A DNA stretch of 64,000 nt from Lunularia cruciata (taxonomy: Eukaryota; Streptophyta; Marchantiopsida; Lunulariales; Lunulariaceae), in the NCBI GenBank assembly GCA_948567375.1, contig OX419757.1:5022001-5086000 (forward strand). The letters run 5' to 3'. Positions within the stretch are counted from its first letter, which is position 1. Every line of letters starts with the position of its first letter. Shown here one piece after another: positions 1-12,493 of this stretch. The notes under the pieces were generated by a model, which worked only from the letters and a program-made list of their open reading frames with translations, was not told the origin of the DNA and ran no database searches. A program made the position numbers and the translations under genes.

Positions 1-132
1 CACCCCATGCTAGAAGGAAGGAAAAGGTAGTATTAATATAATTAAGAATATAACTCAAAATAATTTCTCATTATGTCCCTCGTCTCTTAGATCAAGGCTC
101 CTCTAGAATGACACATAAAGGATTACTTCACT
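1..132. other. AT-rich sequence, nothing recognised
   Basis: No gene or recognisable element is visible. The last bases, TCACT at 128-132, form the left target-site duplicate of the solo LTR that follows. Confidence 0.5.
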
Positions 133-480
133 TGTAATAATATGGAGTCTGTAGAAGCTAAAGAATATTGGTACAAGCACACATTTAGGAATTCTTAGGA
201 TGTTCTAGAAGCATCCAAGAATTTTCTTGCGGAGAATCTTCTAAAACTTCCAAAATATTTAGCATACATCAAGCAAGCGGCTAGCTTAGCTTGTACTCAA
301 AGAAAACTTCTCAAAGGAAACTTCTTTGGAAGCTTTCTTGGAATCTTGTATTGAGTTCAGGTATAGATACCAAAGCTCAGGTTCAACCTAGGCATACTAA
401 ATTTCCTTTGTTTGAGAGTTTTCAATTGTGAGTTTTAATCTAATTTTCCATTCTCTTATTTCTCTTTATGGTCTTTTATA
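133..480 (+). repeat. Solo LTR of gypsy family A
   Basis: The segment begins TGTAATAATATGGAG and ends GGTCTTTTATA. These match the ends of the family A LTRs at 41,062 (TGTAACAATATGGAG ... GGTCTTTTACA). Inside it shows the family's GCTAGCTTAGCTTG and AGAAGCATC motifs and the stretch ending TTCTCTTATTTCTCT. It is flanked by TCACT (128-132) and TCACC (481-485), a 5-bp target duplication with one transition. No internal coding region follows, so it is a solo LTR left by LTR-LTR recombination. It is shorter than the 426-bp intact LTR, so internal deletions are likely. Confidence 0.75.
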
Positions 481-1719
481 TCACCAATGCTAACATAAGA
501 TACCCTTTATCACACACTCAAAACATATCAATAGTTACAAAATTCACATGGGATACTTAAGAGTATGCAATAATTTTCTTCAAATTGATTTTTCTTATTT
601 TAGTTCAGGAAATATATGTAAAGGTCCTCCAGAATTAGAGTTTCCTACACAATCAAAAAGCAAATATAGACACTCTTAAGTAGAAAGTCCCACTCTTTAC
701 TTCTAAATTTTAATAATGCTCACAAACACTCATTCCACTCAACTACTCTAGATTCCCATCACATTGAGTAATCAAATTTTTTTCTCTTTTGAGATAAGTA
801 CATCAATAACTTGGTAACATCTACACTTTGCCTCAATTACTTTAGGTAAGCAATCTTAGGTCAATAAGCCTTCATATGTATTTGGCCTACATGCATATTT
901 GGAAGTTCTTGAGCATATTTTTTATGAATCTAGAATAGTCTCTTAGTTAAAAATTACAATATATTTCAAGCCCGGAGATAATGCAGTGCTTACACCTTAC
1001 ATGAGAGCAGATTACCTACATCACTATGGGCAAAGAACTAAAAGACATCTTGTGGTGATATGGCATATCGGTGATACCAATGAGATCCCAACATGGTCAC
1101 ATGTACAAGGAAAGTAGAGGATCCATATGATCTGCCTATTATGAATGTAGCCTTGTAAGAGGAAAGCATTTTACAAAAACAAAGCAACGTGCACATCATT
1201 TAAATATACTTAACTTGAACTACTTTCATTACCAAATGTCATCTAACTTGGCCAAGCCTATAAGATTTTAACATCTCCTAAATACCAAGTCATTTGGACC
1301 ATAAAAAGTCCAAGATGTTATTTCTTAGTCTAATACAATTTAACATAAATCCACCAAAAGATCATTATACTATAAATCTCCTAAGAATTCATACTCTAAT
1401 AAAAAATATAACCATAAAATTCACATGGATCCATGGATATTCAAAATCTTTCTTATTAACTAGCTATACTAAGTTACTCAGAGATATCTTTGCCTTCACT
1501 TTTACTAAATTTAGCAAATTTCACTCATTTAAAATATTATTACTACAATCAATAAATATACATAATAAATCAAATTCATATATCACGATATGAATTTTTG
1601 GAGTAATCAATTAGAACATATGAAAAGATAATTATATTTTCATAAAACTATTTATTATTATGATATTTTTATTATGACATATTTGCAATATTTAATATAG
1701 ATTGATAGCACTATAAATA
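481..1719. other. AT-rich non-coding stretch
   Basis: No gene is supported. The only long open frame (1294-1593) is an AT-rich frame coding mostly I, N, K, L, T and S with no domain. The composition resembles old transposon debris, but I see no element boundaries. Confidence 0.4.
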
Positions 1720-2192
1720 TTACAATAATATGGAGTTAACAAGAAATTTTATAAAGTCTAATAAATTAGTAAAATGTAAAGTCAAATTTACTTAGGAATT
1801 TGAATAATATTTTAGAAATTTTTGGGAAATTTCTTGATAAAATGTTCTAGAAGCATCTAGGAAACTTCTTGATGGAAAGCTTCTAGGTATTTTGCAAGGA
1901 TTGGATAACTTGTATACCAAATTAATGGTTAATTTGGCTCGTACACCAAGTAGTATGCTTCTAGAAGAAAGTTTCCTTAGAAATTTCTTGGCTAGCTTAG
2001 CTTGCACTCCATGAATACAGTTTCAAGAAAAGGTTTCCTTGGAAGTTTCTCAAGAGCCTTGTATTACATTCACTAAAAATATCAAAGCCCAAGCTCATGC
2101 AAGGTATTCAAAGTTTTCCTCACTTGAGTATTCTACAATGACCATCCATTATGATTTATCTTTCTCCTCTCTTTTTTGCTCAATCTTGTACA
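1720..2192 (+). repeat. 5' LTR of A0
   Basis: The left end resembles the family start (TTACAATAATATGGAGTTAAC). The right end, CAATCTTGTACA, lies directly before the primer-binding site. Family motifs CTTCTAGAAG and GGCTAGCTTAGCTTGCAC are present. The left edge is uncertain by about 10 bp. Confidence 0.7.
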
Positions 2193-2193
2193 T

Positions 2194-2205
2194 TGGTATT
2201 AGAGC
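2194..2205 (+). other. Primer-binding site of A0
   Basis: TGGTATTAGAGC is one transition from TGGTATCAGAGC, the complement of the 3' end of plant initiator tRNA-Met. It lies one base after the LTR end. Confidence 0.8.
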
Positions 2206-2439
2206 AAAATTTAGATGGATAGAATCTGTTGACCACAAACTTTATTTCCTCTAAAATATTAGAATTTTTATGTTCATGTACTACCAAAACATCATTTCAC
2301 ATAGTTCATTACTTCTCTCTTTAGGTAGATTTTTTGAACATGATCACTTTGTTTGGTGAACCATTGATCCTTTTGATGGTACTTATAGAGTGATGGATAT
2401 GTTCTATTTACGTGTTAGATTAGATAATTGAAAGTAGGT

Positions 2440-3330
2440 AGTCTGGTAGAGTAGTAATCATGGCGGTGATGTACATTATCATTGTTATGTAACAATTGAT
2501 TTAGCAACTTACTCAATTGTTGGAAGAGAGAGATCATGATAGTCTATGATAAGAGCAAGTAGAGAGTAACATAAGAAGGAGAAGATCAAGATTGATTTAC
2601 AAAGATGAATGTATCTGAAAGCAAGAATCTACTTGGTGTGATAGAGAGGTTTGTGTTTGATTATGAATGTTATTTTGAAGTTACAAATCTAGTAGATAAC
2701 AAAGATAGATTCTCTTGGTTTTGAGCCGATAAGATTGAATGGTTAAAATTTAGTGGTGATTTTGAGTAGAGCAAGCTCAATTGTAGTTTGGTACTCTAAT
2801 CTCAATATGGAAAGAATTCAAGAGGAAAATAATTGGTTAATTCTAACTGATGAAGGTTACACAAGCCGCACTAGATAGATTGGAAGAATTGAAGCAAATT
2901 GGTTTTATGATGAGCTCCATCACTCAATCAAAAAAATTGTAGATCCTAGAGATACTAAAAAGGTAAGCTCTAGATTGGTTCGTGAGAGACTTGAAATCAT
3001 GCACCAAATTGGAGTAACCATGCATGAACCCCAAACATTTAGAAGAAACCATGTAGTTGGTTGAGCGCTTTGATTCCTTTGTTGCCATAACTTGGTCTGG
3101 ATCCCAACTTTCATAGAATTTAGAAACACACCAGATATTGGTGGAGCAGTTGGCAGTAGTGGAGATAATTGTTATCCAACAAAGACCACTTGCCATTGCA
3201 AATAGAGAAAAGTAATCTCAAAATTGTGGTTTCTTTTATTATCACCAATTGGATGTCATATTGCTAAATGTCCAACTAAGAATGGATGACTTCAATCCAT
3301 TGCACAATTGGAGTTCTTGGAGCATGAGTA
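2440..3330 (+). pseudogene. gag remnant of A0
   Basis: Reading across frames gives peptides alignable to A1 gag (a frame like VIERFVFDYECYFEV and a C-terminal zinc-knuckle area near 3230-3290). No continuous frame survives. Gag would form the retroelement particle. Confidence 0.6.
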
Positions 3331-3779
3331 TCATAGAAATAAAGAATCCCAATAAAAGATATTGTACCACTTATTGGGAACTCGATTTGTTCCAATAGGA
3401 TTGAAAGCTAGACCTATGCAAGTTTGATAAACTTATAAAGTATGATATCCAGTCATGGCCATAAGTTTATGATTTATTATACTCATGCTCCAAGTACTCC
3501 ATTTGGGCAATGGTTTGAAGTCATCCATTCTTAGTTGGACACTTGGCAATACAATGTCCAATTTGGTGATAATAAAAGTAACCACCATTTTATTATAAAT
3601 TTTCTCTATTTGTAGTACCAGTGGCTTTTGTTGGATAATAATCATCTCCATTCTTGTTGACTCCTTCACTAGTGTATGGTGTGTATATAGGTTCTATGAA
3701 GGTTGGAGTGAGAGTTTGAGAATTCCATGTCCACTTAATTATCAAAGGGAACTATTTATTCCTATCAAGAAAATATTTG

Positions 3780-5530
3780 GTAGCAAATTTTTAATGTTGG
3801 ACTGTAGAAAATGTTTTGGATTCCATGCCTCACATCCTATTACATTCAAGATTGGGAGAATTATTCAAAGTGTATGAGGTTTGAGATAACTCCTCTACAC
3901 TAGATGTCATTCTAGATCTCCTTTTGCTTGAATGTCATAAAGTTCAATGTGATAAGACCCAACAATAGATTCAAGTATAATACCAAAAAACCTTATTGAT
4001 TAAGTTATTAGGCACCTTTGAAAACTACAACTAAGAGTAGTCAATCCCAAGATATGAAGTTTGCTATTATAATGACTATAGAACAAGCTTTGGACAAAGA
4101 TATTTTCTTGTTCCCTATGGATCAAGCAAATTGCACAAGGAGAATCTGATAATGACAAAAAGTCTCAATGGTTTATCATATAGATAAGGATTTTGCAAGA
4201 TTTTTTCTAGATGATCCTTCAAAGAGGTGCCCTTTGATCAAGTATACCCTTCAAGATTGAGCTATTGCCAAGTAGTACTCCAATGAGTAGATCAATCTAT
4301 TGGATCTCATCAAAGGAGTTTGAAGGGCTTCAAACAATAATGTTGAGTTATTAGAGAAGGATTTCATCTAGTGTAATACATCTCCTTGGAGAGCATTGAT
4401 ACTATTTGTACCAAGAAAAGATGGAGTATTTCAATTTTGTATTTACTACTACGACCTCAATAAACAAACTATGAAAGTTGAGTATCCCTTGTCTCAAAAT
4501 TATGACTTGTTGAATCAATTAAGTGGAAAATGATACTCTTCCAAGTTGGATCTTCAAAGTGACTATTGGCATATTCTAATTGTGGAAAAGGTGTGAAGAA
4601 GATTACCTTTTATACAAGGTATGTGCATTTTGAGTGGAGAGTCTTACCTTTTGGGCTCACTAATTCTCTAGTAGTCTTCATGAATCAAATGCATCAGATC
4701 TTAAACAGGCTATTAGATCAATACATGACAGTGTTCTTGGATAACATTGTGACTTATAATCAGATGCAAGAAAAATACAATAATCATGTCTTAGAAGTCT
4801 TGAGATGATTAAAAGAATGGAGGTTCTACTATAAGAAGTCCAAGTGTGCATTTTGGCAAAAGGAAGTTACCTTCTTGGGGCCATAAGACTTCAGTAGAGG
4901 GGATCAAGATAGAAGAGGAAAAAATCACAGTCATTATTGATTGACCCACTCCTAAGGATGTCACAAAAATTAGGGGATTTAATAGATTAGCAAGTTTTTA
5001 CTCATAGTTCATCCACCATCATATTCATGTGATCTCATTATTGACAGATCTCTTGGGGAAGATAGTAAGGTTTAAGTCCTCTACCAAGCACAAAGAAAAA
5101 TTCAAGAAATTGAAGCATATGTTGTCCACACAACCCATCCTCCAACCGTATGATCCTCAACTACCTTATATGGTTGATTTTGATGCTTCTAACTTTACCA
5201 TTATTGTTATGTTGCAATAAGAATTTCCAAATGGATTACTTCTTATTTCCTTCATGTCTTGCTAACTAAATATAACAAAAAGGAATTACTCCATTTGTGA
5301 TTAAGAACAAGTGGCAATGTTATATGCCACAAAACTATAAAAAAATTACCACTTGGGGAAACAAGTGATCATGCAAATTGATCACAAACCTTTATTATAG
5401 ATCTTAATTTTGGAGCACATGAATAGTTAGCATCATCAATGTGAGGAACATATATAGTTGTTTGATATTAAGCTTGAGTAGAAACTTGGCAAGTTCTTTA
5501 TCATTCCCAATGTCCTATCATGATGACCTG
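3780..5530 (+). pseudogene. Protease, reverse transcriptase and RNase H remnant of A0
   Basis: The reverse transcriptase is the clearest part. At 4566-4808 a frame reads RYVHFEWRVLPFGLTNS followed by VFLDNIVTY, in which the second catalytic aspartate of the usual FLDD is N. Upstream, 4320-4560 keeps the priming-loop region, and 5029-5220 keeps the connection/RNase H start (ILQPYDPQLPYMVDFDAS). Protease traces lie near 3780-3960. Many in-frame stops prevent function. Confidence 0.75.
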
Positions 5531-5769
5531 AAGATTTGAAGATTTGAAGATCCCATGATAGTAGTAATCACCACAATGTAAATCGACTCAAAGGTACACA
5601 CAAAGTTCAAGATTGCTTCACACCAAGACTCTTTTCTTCATCTTGTGCAAAGTTGTCTTGCAATACATGACAAGGAGTACAACACCTTTTGAATCAAAGA
5701 TGGATTTCTCTTCTACAAGAACCGGATCTATATGCCAATTACGGGAGATCTATTATTAGCACAACTTTG

Positions 5770-7055
5770 AGAGGTGCATGACTTTCTAATCAATGGTCAA
5801 ATAGGGGTAGAAAAGACCTTGAGTACCTTACAACATCAATGGTGGTGGCCAAACATGACACACAAGGTTCAAGAATTTGTTTGATCTTGTGAGCATTGCT
5901 AATGCAACAAAGTTAACAACCAAAAACTAGGCAAATTATCCAACCACACCCCATCTGATCTGCATGATGGGAACATGTGATCTTAGATCTCATTGTATCC
6001 TTGCCAAAGACAAACCAAGGCCATACAACAATCAATGATCATAGTATTTGCTGATAAGCTCAACAAGGAGATTCATTTGGTGCCTACCTAAATACAATGG
6101 ATGCTCCAAAATTTGCCCAAATCTACTTTGACACTATTTTCAAGCACCATGGAATGCCCCCTTTTTCTCATCTTTGGTCATGATACTTCATATAGTAGTA
6201 AATTTTGGCAAGTGCTCTTCAAACTATGTGATACTAAGCTTGCCTTGTCTACAACCTATCATCCTCAAATTGATGGGAAAACAAAATACATAAATTGCAC
6301 CTTGGAAAAGATGCTTTGTGCCTCTGTCAATCTTCACTATAACAATTGGGATGCTTATCTTGGAACTAACAAGTTTGTCTTCAATAATTCCAAGCAGGCA
6401 AGCACAAGATTCTCTCCCTTCTTCCTTAACTATAGACAAAATCTACTTGTTCCAAATTCTCTTCTTGCTCCACCACCATCTCACATTCTTTATACTTCCA
6501 CCTTCTTATCCATGTTATCCAAATCCTTATAGCAAGTTAAGTCTCATCTTCTCATTACTCAAAATCAACAAAAGCAATATGTTGATAAAAATCATTTTAA
6601 TATCACTTTCAACAAAGCAAAAAGGTCATACTTTCTTCCAATAACTCCCTTGACACCCAAGTTTGTAAACTTGCTCCCAATTGGATAGGTTCATTTATTA
6701 TTACTTAGATCCTACCTACAAACTTATCTTAGTCATATGTGGATCCATCTTGTCTTCCATATTTCAAAGTTAAACCCTTTGTTTTCTAATCCATCTTCCT
6801 TTCACACTTGTATCCAACCCACTTCTCCTACTCCCATCCCTACTAAAAAATTATGAAAAATACAAAGTTGATTGTATACTTGCACACCATGACATCCAAT
6901 GTGGTCATTAATGACATATTAAATATAAGATCCTATAGCAAGGATATCCTCTTTGATATGCCACATAGGAGCTTCTTTTTCATCTCTAAAATTCACACTT
7001 AGCCATTAAGAGTTCAAAGATTCCATGGCAACAAGGATGTCACTAGGCAATGGTG
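5770..7055 (+). pseudogene. Integrase and chromodomain remnant of A0
   Basis: The frame at 6101-6532 includes YHPQIDG, then NCTLEKML, and FNNSKQASTRFSPFFLNY, which is the C-terminal half of a Ty3-type integrase core. Around 6860-7050 the peptides YKVDCILA and QGYPL parallel the chromodomain of A1. That domain would direct integration to marked chromatin. The stretch is broken by stops. Confidence 0.75.
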
Positions 7056-7063
7056 GGAGAATA

Positions 7064-7470
7064 TGTAAAAAAAATGGAGTTAGCAAATTTTAATAAGTTA
7101 GTAAAATTAATCAAATATAGGTAGGTAGAATATTCTAGAAGCTTTAAGGTACCTTCCAAGGATTGGATAAACTTGTACACCAAGTAGAACAACTTAAGTA
7201 CTAGTTAATGGAATATAGCTTGCATGTAAAACATGTGTAGAAGGAAATTTTCTTGAAAGCTTCTCAGCTAGCTTACCTTGCACTCCAAGAAGGTGGTTCC
7301 CAAATAAAGCTTCCTTGGAAAATTCTTTAGAACCTTGTATTGTGTCAAGACGATTACCCAAGCCCAAGCTCATGCTATGCATTCAAAGTTCCATTCACTC
7401 AAGAATACCAATGTGATCTTCCACTCTAATCTTACATTCTCTTATTTCTCTCCTTGGTTTCATATAAAAA
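7064..7470 (+). repeat. 3' LTR of A0
   Basis: It starts TGTAAAAAAAATGGAGTTAGC after a purine-rich stretch (GGTGGGAGAATA) and ends in the family-typical TTATTTCTCTCCTTGG region. The exact right edge is unclear. Confidence 0.7.
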
Positions 7471-8400
7471 TATGATCTATCTCTATCCATAAAAGATCAT
7501 CCATTGGATTTCTCTATTATATATTTGAATTTATATACAATATGAATTGATTAGTCTAATGTTTCACATTCTAGTTTGTCTTTAGAACTTTTATATAATC
7601 TTCCATAATAAAGCTAATAGAATATATTCAAAAATAGTATATTTTAAAGTAAATGGGTGTACACTCAATATAATGTTGACTTTGATTATAGTATATCATA
7701 TATGGCTAATTTTCATACCTCATATTTGTCTCAACATACTTGTATCTAAGAAAATTTATTAATTTATTAATTTTTTATATATCACACATTAAATGAATAA
7801 CTCACTAAAGTAGACTAATAAGTATAATTATATATCAAGTAATAGCTTCAAAAGATTTGTAACATAATTATTACTTAATATAACCCAAGATAATCATATT
7901 TTAAATTATAACAAAAGCTACATCTCAACCAAAAATTCATTTTATATTAAAATATTATATTTAAACGTGATAAATGTAGTTGCTAAAAATGAACTTATGT
8001 TATATGTGTAAAATTAACTTACTAAATACTCTATATATCTCTAAATAAGTTCTAGAAATTTTGAATTCACTAGTCCAATGAATCAGATATAATTAGCCGA
8101 AAGTTTCATAGAATATGATGAACTGTACTTAATACTTTTTACTTCTTTAAGCAATTTACCACAATAGATTATCAAATTATTCTCAAATGTTTAAATTTAA
8201 GGCATAAAATATGTTTATATCTATATTGATACTTCATTTATCCTTTCATTTGTTAAATTCTTGATTTATAATGAATTTTTTTAGGAAAATTCAGTTTGAG
8301 TTGTTTTTAATCAAATAATCTTTTTACCTGATATAAAATTATTATATATATATATATATATATATATTTATTTATATATTATTTTAAGGATAAAGTTTTT
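7471..8400. other. Very AT-rich spacer
   Basis: No coding signal. It separates the decayed element A0 from the gene island and contains an (AT)n microsatellite. Confidence 0.5.
8342..8369. repeat. (AT)n microsatellite
   Basis: About fourteen consecutive TA/AT dinucleotides followed by TTTATTTATATATT. Confidence 0.95.
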
Positions 8401-10080
8401 CTCTAGACCCCGATAATAAATTCATCAAATTTTGTCTTAATGGTCTTAATGGTGAATTTAGCTTGTACGCCAATGTCATCCTTATTGTCTTTTCTTGTTG
8501 GTCGTGTCTGTATGTAAGGCTGGACATGACGAATCGAGGGTCTGACTAACTAGTTGGATACCCAATGGCATGTATTAGTGACGGGACTAAATTCTAGATC
8601 ACGAGAGCGTGCAAAGCAAATTAGTTTAGGGAGATTGTTAGATTCTTCCATTAATTCACACGAACCTCATGGGTGTTCACCTATAGTCACCCTATATCCA
8701 CTCTACTTCCATGCTCGTCTCTAGACCTCATCTTCTGTTTCTCGGTAACAAGGTTAACAATGAGATGATCACAGATTTGTCTCCCAAGAATGAAAGACTT
8801 TGAGCTCTTGAGGAAACCAATATTCCACAGTACGGTGGGTCAGAGTCTCCTAACCAGCCATGTCCATATTTTCTTTCCTCGATCCATTCCTCTACGGATA
8901 CGCAAGGTTTGTCTGGCGCGAATCTACTCTGACCAATTTCTTGCTCACACTAGCATCACAGACGATCCATTCAGCTCAAACATGTTTTGAATTGTATATT
9001 TGTGTAATAAATTTCTCCGTTATGGCAATGTGATGAGCCCGCACAATTTGATTTGTAAACCAGAAGTATAAATATCATCCATTTCAGAAGTAACACATCA
9101 AAGAGTATTAGAGTACTCTAGATAGCAATCTTGATACATCTCTATAAGATCGATTGCCAAACATTCTTGCGGTGAACTGAGTGATTGATTTGTGTAACAT
9201 CGAACAAAAATGTCATTAGACTACTACTATATTTTGTTGTAGTGATCAATCAACTATTATTTCGTGATAGCTTGTAGTATTTTGGGAGTGAACCTAAAGC
9301 ATTAGACTTTAATTCCTTTTTGTTGGAAGCCTCTCCCTTATAGATTCAAATCATTCCATCTCTCGAGATCTGAAAGCGCTTGATTACTACATGAGAACAC
9401 CTCGTTTAGAAGCTACTCCAAAAGAAACAAAAATGCTCATAACAATAGTGCTCCAAACTTAGCAGACACTCGAACGTATTTGCTTGTTCTTCCCTAGCGA
9501 CGATGCGTGCTTTGAGCGGTTGTTTAGATCCAACCAAAGCGCTCCCCCCTCACAACAAGAGTTTGCGGGAAACTTAAGTCGTGCTTTCCTGTTACGTGCT
9601 CGTTCTGATTCATCCGGGTTCAAAGCAGACGACTTTGCTTTAGCGAATCTGATCCTGCATATCCAAGTCATATCCAGCACCTCCGTCACCCCTACGTCTG
9701 TGTGTGACGTTAGTCTTGGCTTCGATTCACCGTGCCACTAGACGATTCATAGTAGATGTGATCATGAGAAGGTCTTACCTAGAGGTTTTCGTCGAACCGG
9801 AGCTTACATCTCAAACCGAGCACCTCAAAACTTGATGCAGCAACGTCTGACTACAGTACATGCTCGAAGATGGTCGGGCTGGACCTCCACGCGTCCTGCT
9901 TGAAGAGGTATGACACTCGTTGTGGTGCCATAGTGTACATCCACCTGGCTGACTCAGACGAGACTTAAGCTACAAACTTGCCTTAAGGAACTTGTCTGTT
10001 CCGCAATGCATGTGGTGCGTGTCAGCTTTGTAAAGAAAGCGCGTGCTCATCTAACTTTGTATTCAATCTTTTGCACATTA
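8401..10080. other. Intergenic region upstream of the CYSTM-like gene
   Basis: The base composition rises towards the gene-island level here. Open frames at 9484-9741 (+) and 9459-9689 (-) overlap each other, show no domain I recognise and have no codon or splice support. I therefore do not call a gene. Confidence 0.4.
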
Positions 10081-10088
10081 GCTCCAGC

Positions 10089-10095
10089 TATATAG
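10089..10095 (+). promoter_or_regulatory. Possible TATA box of the CYSTM-like gene
   Basis: TATATAG stands about 190 bp before the start codon of the following gene, in otherwise GC-moderate DNA. This is consistent with transcription starting near 10,120 and a leader of about 165 bp. It is assigned by motif only. Confidence 0.4.
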
Positions 10096-10284
10096 CAGCG
10101 ATAGAGGAGCTATGAGATATTGATTTCTGATACCAGAAGTGAGCAAGGAAGAGCAAAGAGTTTGGAGTGTTGGAATTGAGACTTGGATTTGATTAGCACG
10201 TTTGAAGTACAGATCTTCATTCTTGGGGGTAAGAGGTAGAACTTGTGCAGGAGCTTATTAATCTTCGAGACGATAGTGGCAGAT

Positions 10285-10587
10285 ATGGCAACGGCCTCGC
10301 AGGCAGAGATGAATCAGAGGAAGGGTTTCGTTCAGGACGGACAGTATGCGAACGCTGGGATCCCACAAGGATATCCTCAAAGCCAGCCACCGCCAGGCGC
10401 GTATCCAACAAATTATCAGGGCCATCCAGACGGTGCACATGCGTATGTGCATGGCGAGAAGGTTCATGGCGAGAAGGTCGACGAGTTCGGCAGACGGAAA
10501 ACCCGAGGAGGAAGATTGGCAGCTTGTTTGGTTGCATGTTGGGCCTGCACCTGGTGTTGCCACGGGCCCTGCTGCTGCGGTTTGTAG
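10285..10587 (+). CDS. CYSTM-like small cysteine-rich tail protein
   Basis: This single-exon frame encodes 100 residues. The N-terminal half is hydrophilic and rich in Q, P, G and Y (residues 1-60, with GYPQSQPPPGAYP). It is followed by an HGEKVHGEKVDEFGRRK linker with a short internal repeat. The C-terminal 25 residues are a cysteine-packed hydrophobic tail (ACLVACWACTWCCHGPCCCG). This layout, a polar QPY-rich head and a terminal Cys-rich segment, is that of plant CYSTM proteins, which are tail-anchored or palmitoylated membrane proteins linked to stress responses. I chose the ATG at 10,285 because the domain composition starts there; an in-frame ATG at 10,243 would add 14 residues. Small Cys-rich proteins are easily misassigned, so function is inference. 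Confidence 0.7.
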   Translation: MATASQAEMNQRKGFVQDGQYANAGIPQGYPQSQPPPGAYPTNYQGHPDGAHAYVHGEKVHGEKVDEFGRRKTRGGRLAACLVACWACTWCCHGPCCCGL

Positions 10588-10689
10588 GTGTGTTCGGAGC
10601 TTCTGTCGAGGATGAAAATGCGTTATCTCACACAATGTAAACAAAATTGCACGAATTGTCATTTCTCGGATGAAAATCCGTCAGCAACT

Positions 10690-10930
10690 CTTGCTGCAAC
10701 AGTTGGGTGATGACCATTTTAGAGTGTGCGGGCTACTATACTGGAATTTGACATGAGTTCTTACTGCGGTCTGGTGTTAGAATCTTAATAGAGAAATATA
10801 CGGAGCCGAGCTCGTGCTGTGAAAATCGACTGATGACTACTGTATACGGTGTGCGGAGCAGTGTCCGGGTTTGTGGACAAGATTTCTTGCTGCGGTCTGG
10901 TGTTAGAATTTGATTGGAAGATTTACAGGG
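10690..10930 (+). repeat. Imperfect tandem duplication behind the CYSTM-like gene
   Basis: A stretch around 10,758 (CTGCGGTCTGGTGTTAGAAT) recurs exactly at about 10,888. The preceding GTGATGACCA...GTGTGCGGG segment also recurs, as GACTGATGACTACT...GGTGTGCGGAG. The period is about 125-130 bp, and the repeat lies in the likely 3' untranslated or downstream region. Confidence 0.65.
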
Positions 10931-11099
10931 AAAGGTTGTATAAGGGAAAGCTCAAGCAGACTATAGAATCCCGAGGTGGTATTGAAAGCCACTTACCTAC
11001 GCCATTAGTTGATTTGCGTATTACCCAGCACATATACGAAAGGATTTTGGATCTCTTCACCAAATTAGAGATAGAGATCACCTACTTTTAGCATATAGG

Positions 11100-12490
11100 A
11101 AAAGAGCAGAGGAATTTGACATTTCGAAAATGACCGGCAAATGTAGATGTGGAAACCGCCGGCGAATCTTATACCTGTTCCTGGTCACTGAAAGGTTCAG
11201 ACAAAGGGAACCAATTGGAGTAGGAAAGAATGCTTAGATAGGCATGTGACATTGCCGATTTTTGCTAAAGATGTTATTCCGTCATACAAGTGGTGGCAAT
11301 TGGTGCCCAATTCATTGTTTATAAATTTTTATTTATAAAGTACACTACGTATATTGCGTGGCAATGCCTTATGTCAATTCAGCATCCGACTTAACCATAC
11401 ACTTGAAATTTACAGCCGTCAAAGAGCCACCATTCTTTACTTCTTTTATTCTATTTGGTATTAATGCGGATGCGGACGGTACTGTTTTCTGCACGAGACG
11501 TACCCTTCACTTGCCCTTTCCCCTCAAACGATCCCTCGAGCACTCTAGTGTTATTTCTCTGCCCTTCCTTCTTCTCTCAATATTTTTCCTTTGCTTTTAT
11601 CGCTTTCGTTTCAGTTACTTTTTTAAGCGCATAATGCAATTCTGCTTACTTTTCAATTTTCATTTCTCTTATCATTCGCATATCAAAATTTCCAACAATA
11701 CAAACCGATATATTTTCAGGATTGCGTCTACAAATCGATATTCTTTCAGGGATTGGAAAAATCTGGTGTTTTTCTTTGCGCATGCTTCCAAAGCTCCATA
11801 AAAGCATTATTTTTGTGTTTTTTCTTCTCTCCAACGATTCACCTTCTATTCTATCGCCCTCACAAGCACACATACTCCAACCATTCCTGAAACCACTCCT
11901 GATTCGGTACTTTTGGAAGAAATATTTGCTTTCGTACTCATGAGGTTTTGAAGCTTTGAAACTGGAACTCGGATGAAGAGTACTAGCATTCACCCAACTA
12001 TATAAAGGGTAATCTCATGAGCTTTTGAAGGTTTGAACAGCAACTCGGGATGATGAGTACTAGCATTCGCTCAACTAGATAAGGATTCTGGAATTCGCGC
12101 AGCTACTTCGACATGTTTTCGTGCAAGCTTACTATGCTCGTCTGACTCTAGTGCAGGCTTACTATACACCCGACTCTATTACCACTTGTTTGTTTGCTTT
12201 AGATTAACTTTAGTACATAAAGTACTGCACATACTTGCACTTCATATGTACATTCCCATTCTCTACTAAGTGGGTTTCTGATCCCCCGTTGAAGTCACAC
12301 TATTCTGGACTTCCATTGTTATGTTCCGTAAAATACAGAGATTATTATTTCCTGCTCTGGACCACCCACTAGTTACGCGGCCCTTCCCTTCAAACCACTT
12401 CACGCACATGCCCTCTCTCATTCCTCGCATTTTTCTAGTGCTATTTCTCAACTCTTCCTAATGTTTTCCCCTCTACTCTTGTCAGGGGGT
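11100..12490. other. Non-coding, pyrimidine-rich region with short duplications
   Basis: No gene is supported. The open frames (for example 11,358-11,801) are hydrophobic translations of T-rich DNA. A 77-bp tandem duplication occupies 11,939-12,092. A stretch near 12,228-12,285 (ACTTGCACTTCATATG ... CTACTAAGTGGG) recurs in diverged form at 13,874-14,010, which suggests local segmental duplication or a dispersed repeat. Confidence 0.45.
11939..12092 (+). repeat. 77-bp tandem duplication
   Basis: Two imperfect copies start CATGAG at 11,939 and 12,016. They share GAGTACTAGCATTC and CAACTA.ATAA.GG, with several substitutions between them. Confidence 0.8.
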
Positions 12491-12493
12491 GCG

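Larger units (their letters stand above)
1720..7470 (+). mobile_element. Decayed Ty3/gypsy chromovirus A0 (family A)
   Basis: This is a complete but heavily decayed LTR retrotransposon in plus orientation. The order is 5' LTR (about 1720-2192), primer-binding site (2194-2205), gag, protease, reverse transcriptase, RNase H, integrase, chromodomain remnant, and 3' LTR (from 7064). The order and the readable peptides parallel the better preserved A1 at 41-46.7 kb. Every domain is broken by stops and small indels, so it cannot be autonomous. The outer LTR edges are approximate because the TG/CA ends have mutated. No target duplication could be read. Confidence 0.85.

Noticed and set aside
9459-9741. 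Overlapping ORFs on both strands at 9.5 kb
   Set aside because: Each is the shadow of the other in GC-moderate DNA; neither has a motif.
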